DNA of 64,000 nt from Chondrus crispus (Eukaryota > Rhodophyta > Florideophyceae > Gigartinales > Gigartinaceae). Location of the stretch: positions 62,001 through 126,000 of the forward strand of contig NW_005179147.1 in assembly GCF_000350225.1 (NCBI RefSeq), in the 5' to 3' direction. Below the pieces are notes generated by a model. The model had not been told where the DNA came from and did no database searches. It saw nothing but the letters and a program-made list of their open reading frames with translations. The position numbers and the translations under genes are program-made. Each line of letters begins with the position of its first letter. Positions within the stretch are counted from its first letter, which is position 1. Shown piece after piece: positions 44,236 through 54,200 of this stretch.

Positions 44236-44641
44236 CTCATCCCGAGCGACGCCGCCGATGACACCTGCAGAAGCTCGACAGAGTCAGCACGTTTTGGCTT
44301 TTGGCAAGTCCACCTCGCCGTCAAGCAAAGCTGCAATTTGGTGTAGCGATGACACGGACTACTGCGCAAATGACTTAGCAATTCCACGCAGGAAGGGACA
44401 CTGACGTCGGGGCAAGAGGATTGAGAACAACAGCTCTGTGCAGTCAGTTCACGAACCGCCTGAGATACGTATCACTTCGATCCTTGTATAATGGTCTAAG
44501 CGCCTCTCTTACAGGGAAAGAGGCGAGCGCCTAGACAAGTGGGTCGACGTTGCCTGTACCTTGAATGATTTGTTGACAGAGGCCCGACTACGTGTGTGCC
44601 AGGCGTTTCCGCTGGCTTTCGGGTACAATGTGACTGAGGGC
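44236..44641. promoter_or_regulatory. Spacer upstream of the potassium channel gene
   Basis: No protein is recognisable. It contains a CRE-like TGACGTCGG at about 44402 and an imperfect stem near 44495-44534 (GTCTAAGCGCCTCT against AGAGGCG...CGCCTAGAC). The channel promoter should lie here. No clear TATA box is seen. Confidence 0.3.
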
Positions 44642-44811
44642 CGTTCCTAACGACGAGCACGGTGTGCTAGCACGCAAGCACCCTGAAACTTGGCATGAAT
44701 GTATTGGTTGAAAAAATTATTGGAAATGCTTTTACTCCCGTTCAACCAATCCATTCATGCCAAATGTCAGGGTGCTTGCGTGCTAGCACACCGTGCTCGT
44801 CGTTAGGAACG
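44642..44811. repeat. Fold-back element with 71-bp arms
   Basis: CGTTCCTAACGACGAGCACG... at 44642-44712 is repeated in inverse at 44741-44811 with about three mismatches, around a 28-base AT-rich loop. AGGG/CCCT outside extends the stem by a few bases. No clear target duplication or coding sequence is seen. It lies ~400 bp upstream of the channel start codon and would form a long hairpin if transcribed. Confidence 0.85.
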
Positions 44812-45357
44812 ACCCTGAACTGTACTTTCACATGTGGATGGAGTGTCCGTGGCATCACCATCACGCCGTGTAGAAAATCGACCAGTTTGACCCCTGCCAC
44901 TTCTTGTCAAATTGGCAACGGCACCAAAAAGCATGATTGTCAATATCTTTAATTCTTCGAAATATGTCTCAATATCTGGTGTAGGCTCCATACACGTGCA
45001 TTACACGTTTCAAGGCGAATCCCACCAGTTGTTCACAAATGTTGCTGGCCCATTCGTTTCTCTTTGCTCCTGATTTCATATAGTCTTGAAGCACCTCGAG
45101 AATGTGGTATGTGGACCACCTGGTGCACATATGCCTGCGTATGCTCCATCTCTATGGCACTGAGCTGAATTCTTATATTGCTTGCAGTGATGCAGTTCCC
45201 GATTCGCATCTTCCCTTGAGCCGTCTCGCAGAAGCCAGCACTTCTGCGTTCCTGCACATACGAAGCATGTTCAGCTTCGACATTGCTTGACATTTGGAGA
45301 AGGGAAGACCTGCAATTTCGTATGGCCCTTCTTTGGTTGCATTTCAACATGGCCTGT
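44812..45357 (-). other. Unrecognised degenerate coding-like spacer
   Basis: Minus-strand frames 45033-45350 (105 codons) and 44803-44991 read like decayed protein (FCETAQGKMRIGNCITASNI, YEIRSKEKRMGQQHL) rather than random sequence. They could be the tail of an old transposon protein, but no family can be named. No other gene is seen between the fold-back and the TM9 gene. Confidence 0.3.
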
Positions 45358-47343
45358 CTAGTCGCTCTTCACCGACGAATACAAAAACCGCACAAATCGC
45401 CGGGCCGAGAAAAAGCCAACTGTACCGCACATCAAGAAAAATGCATAGCTCACCAGCAACATGCAACCAAAGAAGAAGCTTCCCTGCATGAACCCTTCCA
45501 GTGGTGATCTTAAGTAGTAGTAGAACGCGCTATACGCGAAAACATACGCGCCAACACTACCTCCATATCCGAGGCTCGCCCAAGCCCACTTGTAGTTTTC
45601 AGCAACGAGTTGAAAGTACACAGCAGATACCGTCGTGATTGTTGTAACCAACATTAGTATGACAAACACAATGGCCAGCATCTCGTAGACCTGGAATATC
45701 TTGTGCCCCCAGGCCGCTCCGAAGATGAAGTAAATCTCCACATATATTGAGCTGAAAGGCATCAGTCCACAGGCAATCGCGAGAAACCAAGGCCTCCGGT
45801 ACCATGGGCTAGAGGGAATTTCACGAGGTATCTTAGTCGTCCTCCCAGGAGCATCATATGGACGACTCTGATTCTTCCCTAAGATAGCCCCAAACACGGT
45901 GAGAGGAATTGTCACGACTGCCCAAAGTAGTGATATTGATGCAACACTCCACAAGGGTAGCGCCCTTGTTGAGCTATATAGAAAAGCCACAGAGTTCAAA
46001 TACATATGGATCAATGCGGCTGGCCCGCAGAATACAAACACAGTGACAAATGCATTTCGCACCCACGCGCCTCCCCCCATTTGCTTGTACATATACCCAG
46101 AGGTGAATCCGGCAATCCATGCTGTCGCTGCGTAACATAGTACGGCTGTAGTATAAATGGTCCCCCTCGATAGTGGGTGGAAAAACTCCAGTGCACCAAA
46201 CATTAACAAAATGGCAGATAGAATAAGCAGCTGCACTCCAGTACCAAGAAACGGACACAGCAAGCAAAGCCCCTGTGGAAAACGAAATACGTCCCCATAC
46301 AATAGCTTCCAGCCGAAATCATCAGACTCGTCGTCTGCTTCTAGGGCCTCGTACTCTCTGAAATCCTTGCGAATGACGCGCATGAGAATAGATCCTAGTA
46401 ACCCCATGAGGAGCAATACGCTAAGGAGTGCATTTCCAACACTAAACCAATGTATTTCCTTGTCCCTCACGTGAAAAGGATCTTTGTACTTCTCGCCTCT
46501 ACGCTCAAAAGGAAACTCCGTCTGCCAGGCGGAAGCAAAGCAATAAAAAGCAAAAGTCATTCAATAGCACAGATTTCCAGTTAGGCACTAGTCGCACCAT
46601 ATGAAGGGCTCATCGACAATGATTGGGTCTAAACTTACCTCTTTCCAGTCCACAGCATAGGAAAACAAGACTTTGGCAGGGGTGCCTTCTTTAAGCTCAA
46701 TTGGCTGTCCAGGAGTTGCCGACGCCTCTACCACATGACCTCCGTTAACGCTGATTGTGAATTGAATATTCGTGTATAAGTATGCCTTTGGGGCTTGTTC
46801 GTCGTCGCTCAGTTCTCCAACAAATAGTTTCATGGGAAGGTTGTCAAGGAGGAGGTCATACACGAATCGCTTGCGCACTGCACGAATAAACGCGGAGATC
46901 TCTGCAGCTGTGAACGACTTCTCACACAATTCCGTCGATTCCAGCGGATCTCGGAACGAAATGTTGTACGTAGACTTGACAAAATGATCCCCTGCCAGTG
47001 TCTCACCAAGTTTAAGGCTGCGATGCTCTAGTATCGCTGGTCGACACCACGACAATTTATCAAAGAATCCGTAGCTCTCAGTCGGGGAACTGTACGGGCC
47101 TATTTTGTTAACCCATAATTCCATGGACTGCCCCCGATTCGTTTCGCAGAGCAAGCAGGCAGACCATTGAGAGCAGTTAGCAGACCCGACAGTGGACTTC
47201 GTCTACACTTTAAAACAATGCAAACGACTTACCTGGCCCGTCGCGTACAGCTCCCCACCAGGCGCGGAGTCGACGATGGAAAAAAGTGCTGCAATGAGAG
47301 TAATATGGATCATCTTCTTGCGATGTGCGACTTTCACCGCCAT
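45358..47343 (-). CDS. TM9 superfamily protein (nonaspanin/EMP70), three exons
   Basis: Exons at 47343-47233, 47127-46639 and 46521-45358 are joined by two phase-0 GT-AG introns (105 and 117 nt, both starting GTAAGT). They give 587 residues, normal for the family (~590-660). Exon 1 supplies a signal peptide (MAVKVAHRKKMIHITLIAAL). Exon 2 is the lumenal domain (ELWVNKIGPYSSPTESYGFF, LGETLAGDHFVKSTYNISFR). Exon 3 holds the HWFSVGNALLSVLLLMGLL segment and the nine-helix membrane region. Helices near the end include EIYFIFGAAWGHKIFQVYEM and GFMQGSFFFGCMLLVSYAFF. The terminal KSD is close to the family's KXD/E Golgi-retention signal. Members sit in Golgi/endosomes and help sort membrane proteins. 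Both splice junctions restore family sequence (WKE/TEFPFERR). Confidence 0.92.
46522..46638 (-). other. Intron 2 of the TM9 gene
   Basis: 117 nt. Donor GAG/GTAAGT, acceptor GCCTGGCAG before ACGGAG, with pyrimidine-rich TTTTTATTGC before the acceptor. Phase 0. The conserved YAVDWKE / TEFPFER junction of the family fixes it. Confidence 0.92.
47128..47232 (-). other. Intron 1 of the TM9 gene
   Basis: 105 nt. Donor CAG/GTAAGT after codon 37, acceptor GGGGGCAG before TCC ATG. It separates the signal peptide exon from the lumenal domain. Phase 0. Confidence 0.85.
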
Positions 47344-47763
47344 GTCTACCAATATTTAATGAACGTCCTTATCTTGCCGGAGATCGAAGATGAAACGGCT
47401 TCTTTGTGATGCAACCTTTTCCTCCAGCGCCGTTGAAGACTCACGAATGTGCGACTTGATATAAACCGCAATGCAAATTTGACAGTCCAGCAGCGCGTGG
47501 GGAAAATACGTTGTGAAGGGTGAGAGGAAAAAAGTTCAAGAGGGCCCGAACCCGTCCGTGTAATGTTCCCGATACCGCACTTGGACCACCAAGTTTTTCC
47601 ATGCAACGCTGCTTTTCGCCTCAAGTCTACCACGCGACGAATGGATAAGACCGTGTATGATGCCGAATCGAGGCGGAGCTGCGAAGGGCAAATGTTTACG
47701 GTTAGGGGCACCCAATTGATGTGTGGGTGCGACGTTTAGGTTGGCGTTGGTTTCTTATTAATA
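47344..47763. promoter_or_regulatory. Spacer upstream of the TM9 gene
   Basis: 420 bp between the start codon and MITE 1. Short frames only. No TATA box or other factor site stands out. Promoter function is inferred from position. Confidence 0.25.
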
Positions 47764-48124
47764 CAGTGGGTACCCCTCAATAGTGCCCCCTTGTGCCATC
47801 AGTTATAGATACGCACTACTGACAGCGCGAACTAATAAAGGTCCATCCACAGGTCACAGCCCACCGGCCACAAAATGCTCCGATATGAGCATTTGACGTC
47901 GCTTCTTGCGCGCTTGTTGATGATAGGTCGGTGGTCGCGGTGATCGCCATCGGTGGTCGGGGTGTCCGGTCGTGGTCGTCAACCGCAGCACAGCGGTGTG
48001 CATCTACATCGGCATGGCTCCACGTCCACAGGTGTACACGTGGCAAGAGTTGTGACATCCCTGAAAGGGATGCACTTTTGGCCATGTGCACTATTGTAAA
48101 GCGAACTATTGAGGAGACCCCCTG
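47764..48124. mobile_element. Pogo-type MITE 1, 361 bp
   Basis: Flanked by TA (47762-47763, 48125-48126). The left end CAGTGGGTACCCCTCAATAG is matched by CAGGGGGTCTCCTCAATAGT read inward from the right end. The motif CAATAGTGC recurs just inside the right end. No coding capacity. Shared end sequence puts it in one group with 38423-38924 and 50911-55850. It sits ~420 bp upstream of the TM9 start codon. Confidence 0.75.
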
Positions 48125-50060
48125 TAGAGGGTTTACGAAAGAAAATTCAGTCGACTTGGCCAAGTATCTGTGCGATAGTATGTATATTCAGTGAACACAC
48201 TCCAACTTACAGTAGCAGTGGAAAGGGGGCAATTTCCAAAAAACTAATGTTTTTGCACATAAAAAGTACAGTATTGTGCCAATCATGCAGTACCCACCGA
48301 AGGGCACCCTCCTAGGTCTCAATTTGCACAGTTCCCTTGAGTACAGTGTCAAATGTGCTTGTCGAGTGAACTCGAGAAGGCGGACCAGCCTTGTAGAAGC
48401 GAAGTTAAAGACGTGCGGTGCGTATCTGTGTATGTTCCGTGCGACAAGGCTGAAGTGAGCTTGAAGTGATCTCATACCGTATTGTATGAGGTTACTTTTC
48501 AACTTATTAATCTGGACTTTTGCTTTCTCAATAAGACGAGGAAACATCCCCTCGCCACCGCACTTGACTTCTGCGTTGCGGAAGGATGGATTTAGTAAGG
48601 CTACATGTCCTTCCCAGTTGTTTTTAGTAATGCCTGGCAAAGGAGCCTTAGTGAGCAAACTTGAAACCTTTTGCGTTGATACCTTCAAATTCAAAACGCA
48701 CCTTCAAAAAAATCACCTCGTGGTTTAAACTCTATTAGAGTCTTAGTCTTCCATTGTATTCAAACCTGCTACATTATCCCCGTGATCTGCAAGATATCAT
48801 TGCGGAGGGCAAGCACGACAACGAAATGGTGTCTAAATTGACGTTGTAAATACGCGATCTACCGTATATATTGGGTAAAAAAGCTGGCCGCTTACGAGGC
48901 AAATCGCCTGTCGTCTATCTACAGTAGTACAGAAGGCACTTGACAGTATGACGGCTTTAACCGCACAACATACTGTATGTGCACATGTTCATCGGCGGCT
49001 GCACTACGGGACTCATCATGAAGTCAAATATCAAATGTAGTAGGAGGCGTCTAGGAATCGAGTGCATGAACATCTGTTCTTTTCGCAGTTAACCTCAGTA
49101 CAGTATGTGCCCAACAGTAATCCCGCGACGAATATCTTGAGGGCACTCGGGGCTTAAACGTTGAAGGATTGCTTTACATCTTCAGTATCTCAGTACGCGA
49201 AGAAATTGCAGCTCTGTTCACTCCGCCGAATTTCCATGCCAACACAAACGATGACGAGGCACAAAGTTAAATGGGAATACGAGCATTTCCAAATTGTGTT
49301 GCTCTATCTAAAGCTACGTACAATTGTGTTGGAACGCAATGTCACGTTCACAAAACTGATACACGGTTCGAATCGGGCTGTTCCCTGGCATACTAGAAGA
49401 ATGGTCTCTGCAAACCACTTCTCGTTATTCCTTTTCGTCCGAAACTTGCAGCCATCGCACAAACACACGGCTTTCTCGAGAGTCGCCACCTAAAATTGAT
49501 TCTAAATCACAGCCCCTTTCCTCAAATGGAAATTACTCAGTGGTGAGACTGAGTTATTCGCATCAGCATAACAGTGTGACGTTTTCCAATTCCCTATCAC
49601 CTGATCCTCACGAAAAATCACAGGCCCATTCTGTAAGCGTTCAACACGCCTGGGGGTCTGATTCACTTTTCCGTTTCGTCCTGAAAGCCATCTGATTTCT
49701 GGGGCTCGATTTCTACCTGATATATGCATCCATTATGCGAGGTTTGCAATGGAAACGATCTCTTCACGTGGCTGACTAGATGAATTAACTTCGAAACTTC
49801 AACTATTGATGGTGCACCTGTCTTTAAGTGAAGCACAGCGTAATTGGACTTTCAGTGGCTTCGTCAAGAACAAGCTATCGACACGATAGCGAGTTTTTCA
49901 CAGCGGCATAGTAACATTAACGCTTTTCAAACACTGTGAGATTAGCAGCTATGAGATTAGCTTCGTCATTCGCCAACGTATAATTTGTTTTCACACCAAA
50001 CCACTTGAAGAGGCGACACGACTTCTGCGCCAGAAGGAGAAGCAATGTGAAAAAAACTAA
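48125..50060. other. Spacer with short unrecognised ORFs
   Basis: The longest frames are 48188-48694 on the minus strand (168 codons, with a basic Leu-rich stretch) and 49161-49493 on the plus strand (110 codons). Neither has a recognisable motif or a convincing start context, and both may be chance. Nothing else could be identified. The RING gene's 3' region should lie at the right edge. Confidence 0.35.
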
Positions 50061-50546
50061 TCATGACAAGGAAACTGGGTGTCGACAAACAGGGCAGAGA
50101 GGACCTTGAGTTGATTCTAGATATTCGCGAATACAATCTGTGTGATAATCATGGAAACAAGGCAAAGTCATTACGTTGTCGCCGGAACTATACGGGTCAC
50201 GGCAAATAACGCAATGGGCCTTGCCATCGACATGTTGACTGGCCGGACCCTTCGTGAGGTCATCATCTTGTAAAGTTCGAATGGGAAGCGCAGCAATGTC
50301 GGAGCGGGTAAGTATGCGACGGGCGGCGGCCCTAGTGGCTGTCCCGCGTCGCTGCCCAGATGGAAGGTCGAGCAAATCTTCTCGGACCCAGCGCAACATG
50401 CCCTGTACGACACTTTCTCGGTTTTCCTGTTGCGCTTGCGTGTGCTCAACCACTGCGAACCCCACCATGACGCCCACAGCAGCCCCGAGGAGTGAACCTC
50501 CCGATATTCCATTGGACTGGCGGTTGCGGTTGTTGTTTCCTGACAT
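50061..50546 (-). CDS. RING-H2 finger protein, probable membrane-anchored E3 ubiquitin ligase
   Basis: 161 codons from MSGNNNRNRQ. The frame is open 28 codons further upstream (to 50630), but the inner Met is preferred because the extension looks like leader. Residues ~16-34 (GGSLLGAAVGVMVGFAVV) form one glycine-rich hydrophobic segment, a possible membrane anchor. Residues 112-154 are a complete RING-H2: C112, C115, C130, H132, H135, C138, C151, C154 (CVICRDPYSSGDNVMTLPCF ... CPVC). RING-H2 domains bind E2 enzymes and transfer ubiquitin to targets. The substrate is unknown. A single-exon gene, transcribed in the same direction as the TM9 and channel genes. Confidence 0.85.
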   Translation of the reverse strand: MSGNNNRNRQSNGISGGSLLGAAVGVMVGFAVVEHTQAQQENRESVVQGMLRWVREDLLDLPSGQRRGTATRAAARRILTRSDIAALPIRTLQDDDLTKGPASQHVDGKAHCVICRDPYSSGDNVMTLPCFHDYHTDCIREYLESTQGPLCPVCRHPVSLS

Positions 50547-50910
50547 GTGAGAAAGTAAGCCGTGGAACAAGAATTGGTTGGAGATTTTCGCGAAAAGACT
50601 CCTTTTCTCACGTGCGGATATGTGCAGCACCTACGCTTGCCGTTTCAGTTTGCAGAAAGGTGATGGATTTTGCCGAAGGTGCTGTATTCTCCCGCCCCTG
50701 TCCGAGTGAGAGGGCAGCTTTTCAAAGGAAGCTATAACTGCACCGGAACAGAGGACGAGAAAAAGTAGTTCGGCACCATGAGGCTAGTCGCAGTGTGCTG
50801 TGCGGCATATTATGCGCTATTGAAGACCCTTCTGTGAATCCGAAAAACAAGGCAATTTTATTGACCTCAAATACCATTGACAAGATTAAAAATTAAAGGA
50901 AAATGTCCTA
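50547..50910. promoter_or_regulatory. Spacer upstream of the RING gene
   Basis: 364 bp between the start codon and MITE 2, with no recognisable protein. It should hold the RING promoter. No core motif is clear. Confidence 0.25.
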
Positions 50911-51112
50911 CAGAGAGTATCTCCTCAATAGTGCAGTTGTGAGTAGTGCAAACCGCCAATAGTGCAGGTCAAAACCGCTTGTCACGAATTTTGACACGTG
51001 TATGCATCTTAGAAAAGCAAGGCGTGCACTGCTGCAAGGGTATCACGCTCAATAGAGAACAAAAGTTCGACAATCAATTGCGACGGGGTTTTCTAAATAT
51101 AAGCATGTTCTG

Positions 51113-51250
51113 TGTGAACCAAGAGATCCGGATGCCGGGGTCCCCCTGACCGCGGGGGGCCGCCGGCGCCGGTATATTTACTGACTCTATGTCCTATCGT
51201 ACGTCTATAAATAAGGCTGTGCCTTATTTGCCTGTTTGTGTGGAATCGCT
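51113..51250 (-). repeat. Copia-C 3' LTR
   Basis: Plus-strand start TGTGAACCAAGAGATCCG. Contains GC-rich CCGCCGGCGCCGG and a TATAAATA word (minus-strand TATTTATA). The polyprotein stop codon lies inside it. Confidence 0.88.
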
Positions 51251-54200
51251 GTGTTTTTCGTAGTGGGGCGGGAGAGCAATGCGCGCGTCTTTCCCTCTTT
51301 TTGTGTGGAATCACAGTCCCCCTGGCGCGCGTATTGCCTAGTTTCGGGGTGGAAAGTGACAGCCTCGGTGGGTGGGGGGGTGACGTTGAGTCGCGTGCGG
51401 TGTTTTGTGAATGTGTCTCTCTTGAGCGGTTTGGTCATCAGGTCCGCTGGCATGTCGTGTGTTGGTACTCGGTGAATTGATATGGCACCATTTTTTGTTG
51501 TGTCTTGTAGGTAGTGGTATTTGATGTCAATGCACTTTCTTCTCTCTGTGGGCGCTTGTTGGTTTGCCATGCGAGCGGCGGCGGCGTTGTCAATGTGCAT
51601 GGCCGCCGTTGGCGTGGGGATGCCTATTTCCGACATCATGTTGCGGATCCATATGGTGTGGGTTGCCGCCTCGGCGGCCGCCATATACTCGGCTTCACAT
51701 GTACTTTTAGCTACAATGGGCTGTTGTTTGGCCTGCCAGTGTATGGTCGCGTTGTGGAGGGTAACGGCCATGCCGGAGAACGATTTTCGCGTGGTCGTGT
51801 CGTTGGCAAAGTCGGCGTCTGTGTAGCTCGTGATGGTGGGCTGTTGTTTCTTTGATTTGGGGAAGAGTATGCCGTGGCTGCGTGTGCTGTGTAAATATTG
51901 CGCTAGCCTTTTTAGCAGTCTCCAGTGTCTCTTGGTGGGGCTTTGCAGTGCACGCGCCAGTGCCGCTGTTGCGAATGCAATGTCTGGTCTGGTACTGTCA
52001 GCTATGTACCGTATCTCTCCTAGCGCTGTGCGGTATGTGTCTTGTATGGCTGGGTACTGTTCATCTGTGTTTTTCGGTGGATCTACACTGATGCCGTGGA
52101 GGTATGGTGTGTCAACGTGGTTGCTTTCGTTCATGCGCAAGTATGCGGTGACATGCTGTATGTGCTGTGGTTGAGAGACATGTATCCCGTGCTGTGTGTA
52201 TGTTATGTACCAGTTGAGGTATGCTTTGGGTTTGCCCAGCCTCTTGATTTGGTATTTCTGGCGCAATGTGTTGTACAGCTCGTCATTGAGTTTGGGGGTC
52301 GTGGCGGCTGCTAGGAAGTCATCCATGCTGACTGCTATAATGATCAGGTTGTTGTGTGCCTGTTTGGTGAACAGTGATGGATCTGATTTGAGTTGACGGT
52401 ATCCGTTGTTTCGGAGGTGTTCGTGGAGTCGTGTGCTGTAGGTATACGCCGCTGGTGGGGTGCCGTATATGTTTCCTTTGAGTTGACAGTTTGTGGTTTT
52501 GTGTGTGAACGTTCCGTCAAATTTTTGGGGTTGCCATACGTACACCGGCTTTTCGTGTTCGTATTGTTCATGCAAGTATGCTCCTTTTATATCGAGATGT
52601 TCAAGGTGCATATCGTTCGCTGCCGCCATGGCGAGTATTGCTCTGACTGTCGTTTTGTCTGCCATGAACGTCGCTGTCTTGTCCGGGTCATAGTGCGTGT
52701 GGGGTGTCATGAGGTCTCCGCGCACTGAGAATCGAGCTTTTCTCGTTATCGTTTTCGTGTCAGGCTCGATCTTGTACCTGTACGTCATGGTCATCGGTAT
52801 GATGTCACGTTTCGGTATGTTGGTCGCTGTTTTGTGCCATGCGATTGCTTTCATGTTGTCCAGCTGCTGTAATTCGTGGTTGTGCGCCGTTTCCCATTCT
52901 TTTGCGTCAGGATATTTGCGTGCTTGTGCAAGTGATCTGGGCGCTGGGGTTGTGGTTGTGACTGCCGTTGGTGTGGTGGTCTTGCGGCGTTTCGCCGTGA
53001 ATGCGGCAAGTGTGGTGGTGCATGGGTCTGTGTTGCGGAAGTACGGTTTGAAGTCGTTGCTGCGCACTTTTTGTTGTCGGCTGGTGTGCATGTTGTAGAC
53101 TTGGATGTGTGTGTCGTCGACACCGTGGAGGTATCGTGCTGGGTGTGCTCGGAGCTGAAGTTTGGTTTTGTGCGGTTTCAGTATAGGTATATATCCTAGT
53201 TGGCCGAATATGAATATGTGCTTCACTCGCGGCGGGGTGCCATGCCATAGGGTGTGCGGTAGGTTCTTGACGGTGTGTTGGTATGTTATGTTGTATTTGT
53301 ATACTGCGTCGGTGACTGCTTCTTGCCAGTAGCCTTGCTGCATGTGGCTGTGCGCCAACGCAGCTCGTGCACTGTTCATGATGGTCCTATTGATGCGTTC
53401 TGCCAAGGAATTTTCTTGCGGTGTATAGGCTGTGGTCGGTCGAAAGGTGATCCCTCTGTTGGTGAGGTACTGCTGTACGTATGTGGCTGTGTATTCCTTT
53501 GCGTTGTCCGTGGTGAGTAGTTTGGGATAGTATCCTAGCTGGTTGGATACGTATTGGATGGCGTTGGTGATGCTGTGCGGTACTTGTGACCTGTTGTTGA
53601 GGAAGACTACCCAGGCGTATCTCGTAGCTGTGTCTACAAGTGTCATGAAGTAGTGGTTATTTTGTCTGGATGTAGGCTTGATGGGGCCGCAGACATCCGA
53701 CGATAGTTGTGTGCCTACTTCCTGTGTGTGGGTGGTGCGGGGGTGCGTGGTTTGCGTTGTTTTGCCATCGATACATCCTGTGCAGGTTAGCTTGTGTGGC
53801 GTCGTGTGCAGGGATGCGGGGAGGGGTGGCAACAGTTTGTGTTTCGCCATTATACTGTTGGTTTTTGGGTGAATGTGGCCAAGTCGCAGATGCCAGTCCT
53901 GCATTATGTCTTTGACGGTGCTTCTTTTTGGTTGGTGATGGGGGGATTGCGCGGTGTTGCGCAGTTGCGGTGTGGCGCGCGTGTGGGGGGCTAGGTGGGG
54001 TGTGACCGGTGCGGTGGTGCTTTTCTTGTTTTGTTTGTGCTGTGCATGGGTGCTGGTGTGTTTCGGTGCTTTACGTGTTTTATGTGATTTGCCTACAGTG
54101 CGTGCTGCTTGTGCTTGAGCTCGCTCAGTTTTGTCCATCACGTACTGTCCGTTGCGGTATGTGGCCGTGAGTACTGGTTTCCTTATGCGCTGGGGTGCGT

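Noticed and set aside
48188-48694. 168-codon minus-strand ORF between MITE 1 and the RING gene
   Set aside because: No domain, no convincing start context and no similarity within the window. Kept only as a note in the spacer entry.
49365-49374. GGTTCGAATC resembling a tRNA T-loop
   Set aside because: There is no A-box, no anticodon stem and no pairing acceptor stem within the upstream 80 bases, so no tRNA gene is supported.
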